Of a stretch of 25,153 bases of DNA, positions 9,060 through 16,460 are shown piece by piece (within the stretch, counting starts at the first letter, position 1; each line of letters begins with the position of its first letter). A model generated the notes under the pieces. It ran no database searches. It worked only from the letters and a program-made list of their open reading frames with translations, and was not told the DNA's origin. The translations under genes and the position numbers were made by a program. The stretch spans positions 1-25,153 of the IMG/VR virus record IMGVR_UViG_3300034407_000269; one strand, given 5' to 3'. Source of the stretch: a virus.

Positions 9060-9182
9060 TTAGGCTTTTTTCTTGAAACCTTTTTTCATCTTTGCGTAGC
9101 TTTTGTCCGAAATAGTAGATTTTTTCTTGCTTCTACTAATACCTAACTTCTTTCTACGATTTATATTTCTATATAATGACAT
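9060..9182 (-). CDS. Small basic protein, 40 residues
   Basis: The frame is open further upstream, but the ATG at 9182 is chosen because TAGGAGACAC lies directly before it and the sequence beginning MSLYRNINRRKKLGISRSKK looks like a conserved phage small-protein start (MxLYxNIxxRKK). The product is almost all basic and polar residues. Its stop abuts the next start. Function unknown. Confidence 0.7.
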   Translation of the reverse strand: MSLYRNINRRKKLGISRSKKKSTISDKSYAKMKKGFKKKA

Positions 9183-9189
9183 GTGTCTC

Positions 9190-9570
9190 CTATTTTTTCT
9201 TAAATGCTGATACGCCTTTAATTCCAAGTACACTTGAATAACCACCAATGATTAAACCTTGTAGCCATAATGGAAATTTATTTACTTGGTCAAAAAAACT
9301 ATCAAGTTTTGTTATAATTTCTGGGTCGTCTGAAAATATTCCCCATGCACAGATTAACAGTGGAATTGAAATAATTATTAAAACTATCTCGTCTTTTAAA
9401 TCGTTAGCTTGATGAGTTTTGACTGTATTGACCATTTCAATCTCTCCATCAATAACTCTTTGCATTTGTTTTTTTTCAGCAATACTTTGTAAAACTTTTG
9501 TTTCTTTTCTGTTTTTATAAATTTCAGAACCAGTACTCATTGCTAATTTAGCTAATTGAAGCCACATCAT
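9190..9570 (-). CDS. Membrane protein, holin-like candidate
   Basis: The product has 126 residues: an N-terminal amphipathic helix (MMWLQLAKLAMSTGSEIYKN), a Lys/Gln-rich coil to about residue 58, a membrane segment at about 62-79 (IVLIIISIPLLICAWGIF), an acidic loop with SDDPEIITKLDSFFDQ, a second hydrophobic segment at about 99-119 (FPLWLQGLIIGGYSSVLGI) and a Lys tail. This layout resembles the three-TM holin family of phages and gene transfer agents, and similar proteins sit near the capsid genes of marine podoviruses. It would pair with the amidase at 18032 for lysis. The AGGAG ribosome site is shared with the preceding gene's end and the start overlaps that stop as ATGA. The holin role is inferred. 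Confidence 0.65.
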   Translation of the reverse strand: MMWLQLAKLAMSTGSEIYKNRKETKVLQSIAEKKQMQRVIDGEIEMVNTVKTHQANDLKDEIVLIIISIPLLICAWGIFSDDPEIITKLDSFFDQVNKFPLWLQGLIIGGYSSVLGIKGVSAFKKK

Positions 9571-9791
9571 CTGTTATCACTCCTATTTCTTGATTTAGTT
9601 CTAACTCTAAGATTGCTTCTAGAGTTGTTTCTGGGGTTTTTATCCCTATGGTCTATGTCTTTACCTGCTATTGCTTTAACACCAAGTTTCTTCTTCATTA
9701 ATCTTCTAGCTAGATTACGACTTGACCTATTTTTTCTTTGTTCTGGTTTAGAATGATAATTAGCGTATTCACGCCCATAATCTCTAGGCAT
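9567..9791 (-). CDS. Small HNH-like basic protein
   Basis: The 74-residue product begins MPRDYGREYANYHSKPEQRK and carries DIDHRDKNPRNNSRSNLRV at about 45-63, which matches the DH...NN...NLR core of HNH nucleases. Only this half of an HNH domain is visible and no second His or zinc cysteines are evident, so nuclease activity is uncertain. Small proteins of this form are common between scaffold and capsid genes of marine podoviruses. It overlaps the scaffold stop as TAATG and the next gene as ATGA. Confidence 0.72.
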   Translation of the reverse strand: MPRDYGREYANYHSKPEQRKNRSSRNLARRLMKKKLGVKAIAGKDIDHRDKNPRNNSRSNLRVRTKSRNRSDNR

Positions 9792-10591
9792 TATAGGACA
9801 GTGCTTCTACCTATTTTTTCTTCTACCATTCTACGATAAGCAGGGTCAGTTTCATATCTTGGGTCATTCATAGCTTCTGTAACTTGTGCAACACTAGCAA
9901 ATGCGTCTTTAGAAACAGCATCACTTGTACCTTCAAATAAAGAAGGTTGTTTAGGATTTGCACCTGCTTTTGTAAGTAAACCTTGAACTGCAAATTTAGC
10001 AGTTTCAATATCTCCACCTTCAACCATATCATTAAATACTTTAACTTCTGCGTCAGATAGATTGTCTGATGCCCATTGAACAAGTTCGTTATATGCTTCT
10101 TGTCCACCTGCTACATCTTGAATTTGTTTAGTATTAGTATCAGAGATTAATTTTTGTCCCTCTATATAACTATCAACTAAACTTTTATCTAAACCTTGTT
10201 TAGCTAATTCAGAATAACTCTTTTCAGAAAGTTCTCCATTTTCAGCAAACTCATTATAAAATTTATCTAAACCTTGTTGTGGTGCTTCTTCTGTTTTTTC
10301 TTCAGCAGGTTTAGCTTCTTCTTTAGGTCTCGCAGAAAATTCTTTTTCCAACGCACCATACGCTTTAGCCAGTTCTTCTGCATTAGAGAATTTTTCAGGC
10401 AACCATTCTGGTCTGTCTTCTGATGTTTGCATTTCAGTTTTTGGTTCTGAGACGCTAATTCCTTCTCCATCTGCATTGACACTAAGGTCTTTAGTAATAT
10501 CAACACCTTCTTTTTTTAATTGTTCTGCTGATTGCTCTAATGTTAAATTATTTGCATCATCAGGTTTTACTTCTAGTCTATCTGTACTCAT
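9791..10591 (-). CDS. Capsid scaffolding protein, T7 gp9-like
   Basis: This encodes 266 residues, very acidic and helical, with no enzyme motif. The stretch SEDRPEWLPEKFSNAEELAKAY (about 57-78) is typical of T7-like scaffold N-terminal regions (WLPEKF...ELAKAY). Glu/Lys-rich helices follow, and the C-terminus is ...ETDPAYRRMVEEKIGRSTVL, the usual DPAYR...V.EKI end that contacts capsid. It lies between the portal and capsid genes, as in T7. The ribosome site GGAGTAAAAAAT precedes the ATG. Confidence 0.92.
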   Translation of the reverse strand: MSTDRLEVKPDDANNLTLEQSAEQLKKEGVDITKDLSVNADGEGISVSEPKTEMQTSEDRPEWLPEKFSNAEELAKAYGALEKEFSARPKEEAKPAEEKTEEAPQQGLDKFYNEFAENGELSEKSYSELAKQGLDKSLVDSYIEGQKLISDTNTKQIQDVAGGQEAYNELVQWASDNLSDAEVKVFNDMVEGGDIETAKFAVQGLLTKAGANPKQPSLFEGTSDAVSKDAFASVAQVTEAMNDPRYETDPAYRRMVEEKIGRSTVL

Positions 10592-10596
10592 ATTTT

Positions 10597-12210
10597 TTAC
10601 TCCATATTCTCAACTGAAACATCTCCAGTTTCATTATTTAAGGCTAAACCTTTACCACTGTCAGTAATGTGTCTTCCTGCTTCAATGGCAACTCTTGGGT
10701 CAGCTAACGCTTGTTGTGCTAACTGTTGTTGTTGAGCCTGTTGTTGTTCTTGTTGGATTTGTTCTTGGTCTTTAAGTAAACCTTGTGTGTCCACACCATT
10801 TGCTATTGCAAACTTCTTAATGGCATCATCAAGATTTATATGTTGTGCAAGTACATCAGCTCCTAGCGTTCCTGCTAAATCTTGCATGAACTGTAAAAGT
10901 CTAATTCTGTCACTTGCTCTACCTAACGCTTCTAAACCAACAATGATTTTAGGGCGTACTATTTTCTTAGGTAAATCTGGTAATAATTTTTGGTCTCTTA
11001 ATATATTTATTTTTGCATTGATGTATGGAAGTTGAAACTCAGTTGTAAGTATTCCATAAACTCCACCCAAAGCATCTTGCAATTCTTGTGCTACTAATTG
11101 AACTTCTGTAGCTGTAACTCTTTCTGCTTGTCTTTGTACTGACGAATTAAGTAAAAAAGCATACTGTAATCTTTGCTCTATTCTATTCATCATTTCAAAT
11201 GACACTCTAAAATCAGCAAACTTATTAGCTTGTAGTACTGATACATCTCCTGAAGAACCTTCAATAATCGCACCATTTGGTGCTTTAGCTATAGATGATG
11301 CTCTAGTAGTTCCATTAGGAGCTACCATAAATAACATTTTAGCTGATGCTGAAGAACCTTCTAATATTGCTCTTGTTAATCCTTCTAAAGATTTAAGGTC
11401 TCCTAAATAACTTTCACAGTGTGAACGACCATAATCCATTCCATCAACTCTATTAAATCTTAAAGCGATAAAAGGTAGTTGGTCTATTTTATATTTACCT
11501 TTTAAAATTATTTGCTTTCCACATTCTTGCATTAATGTGTAGCCTTTGGCTTCTCTTGTTACGCAAGTATATAAATCTAATTCTTTATTTTCGTATTCTT
11601 CTTTTGATTTACCTGCAATAATCGCATTTCTAACTTCTTCAGGTAAAGTATCTAAATTAACTACTTCTTTAATAATAATTTTTAATATATTTCCTTGTGC
11701 ATCTCTTTTAACTACATAGTTTTCTAATCTATAAACTCTAAGACCACTTTCTGTAATTTTTAATAATACATTGCCAGAAACTATCAAATTTTTCAGGGCT
11801 TCGTATACAGCAACTCTGTCATTGGAAACTTCCATGTTATCCATAATTGCTTTTTCAATTCCTGATAAACCTTGTTCAATAGAACTTTTTGTTTTTGGGT
11901 CTCCTTGAATTTGTTTAAAAACTAAATCATCTACACTTAATCTAAAGAAGGGAGCATGTGGTGGGAATAAAGCTAACATCAATTTAGATGCCAAGTTCAT
12001 TACACCTCTAGCACCAACTGATTGATATGGTGTTCTGTATTCTGTAGCTTCGTTATTACCTTTGTCTGGGAAAAGAGTTGGAATAGTTAGTTCGGCACAA
12101 TCTCTTGCTCTTTCTAAATATGTTTCTCTATTAAGCTCTAATTTATTGTATTGTGATTGTACTGAAGTTCTATCTTCAGTAACTTTGTCTCCTAAAACAT
12201 ATCGTTCCAT
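10597..12210 (-). CDS. Portal (head-tail connector) protein, T7 gp8-like
   Basis: The product has 537 residues, the same size as T7 gp8 (536). Signatures include RDCAELTIPTLFPD (about 36-49), GARGVMNLASKLMLALFPP (about 67-85), DGMDYGRSHCESYLGDLKSL near 255-275 and RVTATEVQLVAQELQDALGG near 365-385. The C-terminal region is Gln-rich (QEQIQQEQQQAQQQQLAQQ). It forms the dodecameric ring through which DNA is packaged. It follows a small Pro-rich gene after an 8-base gap and has no strong Shine-Dalgarno, so it may depend on translation from upstream. Confidence 0.96.
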   Translation of the reverse strand: MERYVLGDKVTEDRTSVQSQYNKLELNRETYLERARDCAELTIPTLFPDKGNNEATEYRTPYQSVGARGVMNLASKLMLALFPPHAPFFRLSVDDLVFKQIQGDPKTKSSIEQGLSGIEKAIMDNMEVSNDRVAVYEALKNLIVSGNVLLKITESGLRVYRLENYVVKRDAQGNILKIIIKEVVNLDTLPEEVRNAIIAGKSKEEYENKELDLYTCVTREAKGYTLMQECGKQIILKGKYKIDQLPFIALRFNRVDGMDYGRSHCESYLGDLKSLEGLTRAILEGSSASAKMLFMVAPNGTTRASSIAKAPNGAIIEGSSGDVSVLQANKFADFRVSFEMMNRIEQRLQYAFLLNSSVQRQAERVTATEVQLVAQELQDALGGVYGILTTEFQLPYINAKINILRDQKLLPDLPKKIVRPKIIVGLEALGRASDRIRLLQFMQDLAGTLGADVLAQHINLDDAIKKFAIANGVDTQGLLKDQEQIQQEQQQAQQQQLAQQALADPRVAIEAGRHITDSGKGLALNNETGDVSVENME

Positions 12211-12218
12211 TAAATTAT

Positions 12219-12458
12219 TTACGCACTAGGTAAATTCAAGCCTGACTTAGTAAGACCTGAACTAGCTAAAGGTATTCTTAATGAACCTCTACCAGTTCTT
12301 CTTCTAGAAGCTGATGAAGCAACATTAACATTTCTTCCACTCGCATCTGCACTTGCAGGAGCATTTTGCTTTGTCGTAGCACCTGAAACACTTGGTGGTG
12401 TTGCAGGAATTGGCTCAGGCATTGGTGGTGGAGCAGGAGCTTTTACTGATACACACAT
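12219..12458 (-). CDS. Pro/Ser-rich small protein upstream of portal
   Basis: The 79-residue product begins MCVSVKAPAPPPMPEPIPAT. It has a Pro-rich N-terminus, an Ala/Ser/Asn middle, an Arg patch (SRRRTGRGSLRIPL, about 51-64) and a C-terminal SSGLTKSGLNLPSA. It appears largely disordered. The ribosome site AGAGGAATAGCAAAT precedes its ATG. Similar low-complexity proteins immediately before the portal gene occur in T7-like marine phages. I assign no function; a minor structural or portal-assembly role is possible. Confidence 0.68.
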   Translation of the reverse strand: MCVSVKAPAPPPMPEPIPATPPSVSGATTKQNAPASADASGRNVNVASSASRRRTGRGSLRIPLASSGLTKSGLNLPSA

Positions 12459-12463
12459 ATTTG

Positions 12464-12640
12464 CTATTCCTCTTGTATTTGTTTTTGTTTGATTAAATGA
12501 TTAACAACTGACCTTTGCCCACCTTTGAAGTAGACTTCTTTTTCAGTATCTTTTAAGTCAGCAGATTTCTCTGGGAAAATACTATCCAAGTAATCTATTA
12601 GTTCTTTACTAATTGTTGGATTTGGTACTTTTCTTGTCAT
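12464..12640 (-). CDS. Small hypothetical protein, 58 residues
   Basis: The frame has a good ribosome site (AGGAGTATCTA before ATG) and overlaps the end of the upstream gene by 32 bases. The product begins MTRKVPNPTISKELIDYLDS and contains FKGGQRSVVNHL near the C-terminus, a compact helix-turn-helix-like pattern (ELIDYLDSIFPE then a second helix). I recall similar short proteins at this spot in podoviruses but know no function. Confidence 0.7.
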   Translation of the reverse strand: MTRKVPNPTISKELIDYLDSIFPEKSADLKDTEKEVYFKGGQRSVVNHLIKQKQIQEE

Positions 12641-12956
12641 TAGATACTCCTAAAGTGGAACTTTTTATAGATTTTCTCTTTTCAGCTATTTCCCCTGCGA
12701 TTGCAGAGTAACCACAGGCATCAACATAATCGTCAGGATTATGCTGACCTGCTTGTGTTCTAGCTATCTTTAGTAAAGCCATAAGATTAGCTACATCTTC
12801 TGGCAATATTGTTAGATTTAACTTGAACTTATTTGCTAAATAAGAAGTCCATAATCTTGCAATATTCTCATGGTTTTCTACCTTATCCCCATGCTTATCT
12901 TCTCTGTCTTTACTAACTAGCTTTTTGGTTTTCTCTAAAATGTCTGTAGTGTTCAT
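12609..12956 (-). CDS. Conserved phage protein of DUF6378 type
   Basis: I place the start at the ATG at 12956 because GGAG lies 8 bases before it; an ATG at 12962 is only 2 bases from the same GGAG. It encodes 115 residues. The core DKHGDKVENHENIARLW, TILPEDVANLMALLKIAR and NPDDYVDACGYSAIAGEI is a well-conserved pattern of small phage proteins (DUF6378, as I recall) of unknown role; the His/Glu/Asp spacing within helices recalls the all-alpha MazG/NTP pyrophosphohydrolase fold, a speculation. It overlaps the 3' end of the exonuclease gene by 44 bases. Confidence 0.75.
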   Translation of the reverse strand: MNTTDILEKTKKLVSKDREDKHGDKVENHENIARLWTSYLANKFKLNLTILPEDVANLMALLKIARTQAGQHNPDDYVDACGYSAIAGEIAEKRKSIKSSTLGVSNDKKSTKSNN

Positions 12957-13782
12957 ACTCATAACTCCATAGTTTCGGTTGATTTGTTTGATAATCGTAC
13001 TCGCCTTCTCTTAAAATTCTGGCAAGTCTTGCTTGATGGTAGGCATCATCAATAGAATAATCATTTCTATAATATTCTTGAAGTACTGCTTCCCAACAAT
13101 CTTTTATGTTTTTCTTATCATTAAGAACTCTTGATGCTTTCACATGTCCACAACCAACTACACCTTTGTAACCATCAGTTTGGTCTCCAGTTAATACTTG
13201 TGTGCAAAAATTATAGTCTGCTTTTTCTTCATCTATAAATTCAATCTGGTCATCAATGATACAACACTGCCATGCAGGAATTGTTCTCATATCTTTATCG
13301 CCAGAAATAATTACACAATTATCTTTGTGTTCTCCTGTAGCTAATAAACCTATAGCATCATCAGCTTCTAGATTTGGATAACAAATAGTGTGATGTGTTT
13401 CTTCAATCCATTTTCTCATTGGAGCATAAGAAACAGGTTTTCTTATTTTTTTTCTGTGAGACTTATAATAACTATCAATTTTTTTTCTAAAATTTTCTTT
13501 ATCTGAAAAACAAATAATAGCGTCTTTAGATTTTGTTAAATCCCAATAGTAAGCAATAGCTTGTGTGAATAATTGTTTACCTTTTTTTAAATCTGAACTT
13601 AAAGTCCAAATATCATCTCCCCAGTCAATAGCTTCTTCCAAAGAGGAAGTAATCTTGTAGACTAGTAGGTCTCCATCAACTAACATTTTTTTATTCTTGT
13701 TAGCAAAGAATTTATTCATATTACTCATTTTAGCTTTATTCGCACTGTGCAAATGAAAATGAGCTTCATCTAACTGCGTCAT
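12913..13782 (-). CDS. 5'-3' exonuclease, T7 gp6-like
   Basis: The product has 289 residues (T7 gp6 is about 300). After a 33-residue lead the nuclease domain opens MLVDGDLLVYKITSSLEE, with the first metal Asp. AIICFSDKENFRKKI (about 88-102), PNLEADDAIGLLAT (about 136-149) and VIISGDKDMRTIP (about 156-168) are the acidic metal-binding motifs of FEN-type exonucleases, and QVLTGDQTDGYKGVVGCG (about 195-212) is the helix-hairpin-helix region. It removes RNA primers, degrades host DNA and supports recombination. AAAGGAGATAAAACT precedes the ATG at 13782, fixing the start. It overlaps the preceding gene by 4 bases. Confidence 0.92.
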   Translation of the reverse strand: MTQLDEAHFHLHSANKAKMSNMNKFFANKNKKMLVDGDLLVYKITSSLEEAIDWGDDIWTLSSDLKKGKQLFTQAIAYYWDLTKSKDAIICFSDKENFRKKIDSYYKSHRKKIRKPVSYAPMRKWIEETHHTICYPNLEADDAIGLLATGEHKDNCVIISGDKDMRTIPAWQCCIIDDQIEFIDEEKADYNFCTQVLTGDQTDGYKGVVGCGHVKASRVLNDKKNIKDCWEAVLQEYYRNDYSIDDAYHQARLARILREGEYDYQTNQPKLWSYEYEHYRHFRENQKAS

Positions 13783-14084
13783 AGTTTTATCTCCTTTAGT
13801 TTTAGTATGTTTGATTTTGGTATTACTGTTGAGTTACCACCCTCATTAACTGACCCATCATCATTAAAGTTGATGTCGCCAACAAAAACAAATTTGTCTT
13901 TTGACGAATGGATTAACCAACCCATTGTTATACAAACTGCTGTCTTTGATTTTTTTATTTGCTGTAATGGCGACCAACTACTGTCGCTAATTATGTCTGA
14001 CCACCAGCACTTATAAAATTTATATGGAAAATCATTTTCATCTACATCAGGTAATTTGATTTTAGTTTTAAGTAACTTCTTCAT
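13779..14084 (-). CDS. Small conserved phage protein, unknown function
   Basis: This encodes 101 residues. Its middle, YKCWWSDIISDSSW (about 25-38), a strand with KTAVCITMGWLI (about 48-59), then FVFVGDINF and NSTVIPKSNILKLKEI at the end, form a small beta-rich domain. This KCWW-D...DSSW...IPK pattern recurs in short proteins of diverse phages and prophages, with no known activity that I can name. The start overlaps the stop of the upstream nuclease-like gene (ATGA), and the end overlaps the exonuclease start. Confidence 0.65.
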   Translation of the reverse strand: MKKLLKTKIKLPDVDENDFPYKFYKCWWSDIISDSSWSPLQQIKKSKTAVCITMGWLIHSSKDKFVFVGDINFNDDGSVNEGGNSTVIPKSNILKLKEIKL

Positions 14085-14440
14085 ATTATTAAATTAAGTA
14101 AATCTCCTTTTGGTATGATGTGTCCTTTAGATGAATAATTGTCCCCACCCTTTTTGATTGGGTAGTTCTTCATTAATTTTTTTAGAATTTTTGTGGGTAT
14201 CAAAACCCAGATATTGTCTTTTCGTTTTTCAACGACTAAACAAATTGCATAGAACTTTGCAGTACTAACCATTATTCCTGATGGTTTTCCCCTGCTTTCA
14301 ATCTCTACAAATACATTGCCATACTTAACAACTAGCCTGTCTGCCTTACATTCTATTTGTCCCTCTATAGCTTTTTGAAGTATGTGTTCGTGTTTTTGAC
14401 CAAACGCAAGGTCAAGGTCAAACTTATTAGTGTGTTTCAC
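14081..14440 (-). CDS. Putative PD-(D/E)XK-like nuclease protein
   Basis: The product has 119 residues from a GTG at 14440, overlapping the DNA polymerase end by 14 bases; no other start fits. The line CKADRLVVKYGNVFVEIESR (about 31-50) followed by GKPSGIMVSTAKFYA matches a phage family in which D...(GNV)xxExE...SG is read as a reduced PD-(D/E)XK core: Asp34, then Glu46 and Glu48. The usual Lys is replaced by Arg50 or lies elsewhere, so activity is uncertain. It lies between polymerase and exonuclease, consistent with DNA processing. The fold is inferred by eye. Confidence 0.55.
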   Translation of the reverse strand: MKHTNKFDLDLAFGQKHEHILQKAIEGQIECKADRLVVKYGNVFVEIESRGKPSGIMVSTAKFYAICLVVEKRKDNIWVLIPTKILKKLMKNYPIKKGGDNYSSKGHIIPKGDLLNLII

Positions 14441-16190
14441 TCCAATTTGAACCTACTTTAATCTCTCCTGCTAACTCACACTTAAAATTAAAATACTCTT
14501 TAGTCTTATTAAATAAATCTTTTGCTATGGTTTTAAATTCTTCAACTTTATCTTTACTAACTACAAACTGCATTTCATCATGCACATGTAAAACCATTCT
14601 ATAATCTTTACCCCAAACAAAACCTGCTTTGTGTAAATCTTCGTTAAGAATGACTGTTCCTTTTTTTACTAATAAACTTCCTGCTGATTGGATTAAAGTA
14701 TTGAGACTTGAATACTCAGCTCTACACATTAGTTTTCTTTTGTCTAAACCATAAATCCATTTTTGATTTCTATATTTAACTGCTACTGCATTTTTTAAAT
14801 TCTTTAATGCAGGTAAAGCTCTTTCAAATTTTTCTCTTATTCCTTTGGCTTCTGTAACAGAGACATTAAGTATTTCTGACAAGCGTTCATTTCCTGCAGA
14901 ATAAATGTAGGCATAAATAAAAGTTTTAGCTTTATCACGACTATCCAATCCGAGTATGTGCTGATTTTTGGTATGAATATCATCTTTGAGAAGTGTGTTC
15001 GCAAAATCGCCACTGTCGTAATTATACAAGTAAGAAGAAAGTACACGAAGCTCAAGACCAGAAAAATCAATACCGAGCATAACCATATTGGTAGGAGCAA
15101 CAAAAAGGCTACGCATCTCAGTACCATACTCCGAACCTTTTGATACAACTTGTGCCAAGTTTGGATTAAAGTGCGTACAGCGACCTGTAACTGCTCCATT
15201 TGTGATAACTTTGCCATGAATTTTTCCCCTTTTGATTAATTTTAAATATGCTTGTTCGCCATCACTTAGCTGTCCAAGTCTCTTTTGAATTAGTAGATGT
15301 CTTGATATTAATTTAGCTTCTTCATAAGGTAGTGATTTTAAAACCTTCTCATTAACTTCAGGCTTACCTGTTGCTGTAAATGATTTTGGTTTCCAACCTA
15401 ATGTTTTTAATCTGTCTGCTATATGGTCTCTAGAATTAGGATTAAATATTTCAGTTTTAAATTGTTCAACTGGTACTCCTGCTTTAATTCCTCTTTTCTT
15501 ATTATCTCTTTTATAAGTTTTAAATCCTATAGATTTTCTCCAACTTCCAAAGACTGCAGAAAGTTTTTGTTCAATCTCCAGTCTTTGTTTCTGTAAGGAT
15601 AAGAAAAGCGACTGAGCAGTCGTCTCATCAAAATCAACACCACCTTGTGATTGTTTAATAATCCAATGTGCAAAGTCGTGTTCTAATTTAATAGCTTGTT
15701 TTGAGTAATTTTGTTTTTCAATTAATTTGTATAATAGGTAAGTAACTTCTACATCTCTTTCACAGTAGTCCTGCATATCCTGTGTCCAAACATCAAATGA
15801 AGCTGTTTCTGCAAAGTCCCCTTTACGCAAACCCAATCTATAACCCCAACTTTCAATAGAATGTTTACCTATAAGTTTTGGTGGTACTTCTTTCTTTGTG
15901 TAGTCTATTTCAGTCATATTTGCCCAAATAAGCCTAGAACAAAGCAAAGTATCTAATACCTCTCCTTCGTATTTGTAACCTGTAACTTTCTCTATAGCAG
16001 GTAAATCAAACTCCATAACAGAATGACCAACTATCAACTCTGCTTTCTTTAGTAACTGTAGACCATCATTGATTTGGTCAGGATTATAGGAATAAACTTT
16101 TTGAGTTTCTATATCCTTAAAAACCATACAATGAATTTTATCTAGGACATCAAGAAACCCATTGGTTTCTATATCTAGTATTAGTTTCAT
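14427..16190 (-). CDS. DNA polymerase, family A, T7 gp5-like with 3'-5' exonuclease
   Basis: This 587-residue enzyme replicates the phage genome. The exonuclease domain has DIE at 6-8, VGHSVMEFDL at 54-63 and YCERDVEV at 142-149, giving the acidic metal ligands. The polymerase domain has TGRCTHFNPNLAQV at 335-348, motif A DFSGLELR at 375-382 with Asp375, motif B RDKAKTFIYAYIYSAG at 418-433 with Lys422 and Tyr426, and motif C HVHDE at 535-539. Tyr426 is the counterpart of T7 Tyr526 and E. coli Pol I Phe762. T7 gp5 is longer (704) and uses host thioredoxin via a loop in the thumb; the shorter length here suggests that loop may be reduced. The start abuts the preceding stop (TAA then ATG). Confidence 0.97.
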   Translation of the reverse strand: MKLILDIETNGFLDVLDKIHCMVFKDIETQKVYSYNPDQINDGLQLLKKAELIVGHSVMEFDLPAIEKVTGYKYEGEVLDTLLCSRLIWANMTEIDYTKKEVPPKLIGKHSIESWGYRLGLRKGDFAETASFDVWTQDMQDYCERDVEVTYLLYKLIEKQNYSKQAIKLEHDFAHWIIKQSQGGVDFDETTAQSLFLSLQKQRLEIEQKLSAVFGSWRKSIGFKTYKRDNKKRGIKAGVPVEQFKTEIFNPNSRDHIADRLKTLGWKPKSFTATGKPEVNEKVLKSLPYEEAKLISRHLLIQKRLGQLSDGEQAYLKLIKRGKIHGKVITNGAVTGRCTHFNPNLAQVVSKGSEYGTEMRSLFVAPTNMVMLGIDFSGLELRVLSSYLYNYDSGDFANTLLKDDIHTKNQHILGLDSRDKAKTFIYAYIYSAGNERLSEILNVSVTEAKGIREKFERALPALKNLKNAVAVKYRNQKWIYGLDKRKLMCRAEYSSLNTLIQSAGSLLVKKGTVILNEDLHKAGFVWGKDYRMVLHVHDEMQFVVSKDKVEEFKTIAKDLFNKTKEYFNFKCELAGEIKVGSNWSETH

Positions 16191-16460
16191 TTAATGTATT
16201 TGTGTAACTGTAATTTTCTCTGTACTTGGTAAGATGTGTGAAACACCTTGAATAGCTTTTGTAATTAATTTTTTAGCTTCAGTGTCTCCACACATTATAA
16301 CTGGATAAACATTTTCATATTTAATCGCATTATAAATTGCCACCATAATTGTCTTTGATGTTTCAAAAACTAACTGTTGTTGGTGTTGTGATAATTCTAA
16401 ATAATCTGGCTTATCAATTAAGAAAGCTAAAATAAATTTAGTTAATATTTTTTCATTCAT
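16191..16460 (-). CDS. Hypothetical protein, 89 residues
   Basis: I choose the ATG at 16460 because AAGGAGACTTTG lies directly before it; a TTG one codon upstream is unlikely. The product (MNEKILTKFILAFLIDKPDY...) is predicted helical in its first two thirds and has an IYNAIKYENVYPVIMCGDTE region resembling a small alpha/beta fold. It lies between primase-helicase and polymerase and overlaps the helicase stop by 8 bases. I do not recognise it; its position suggests a replication accessory. Confidence 0.6.
   Translation of the reverse strand: MNEKILTKFILAFLIDKPDYLELSQHQQQLVFETSKTIMVAIYNAIKYENVYPVIMCGDTEAKKLITKAIQGVSHILPSTEKITVTQIH

Noticed and set aside
9868-10107. Alternate minus-strand frames within the scaffold gene (also 10267-10506)
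   Set aside because: They lie wholly inside the scaffold frame, are Leu/Lys-biased from Asn/Glu/Ala codons read out of frame, and have no ribosome sites.
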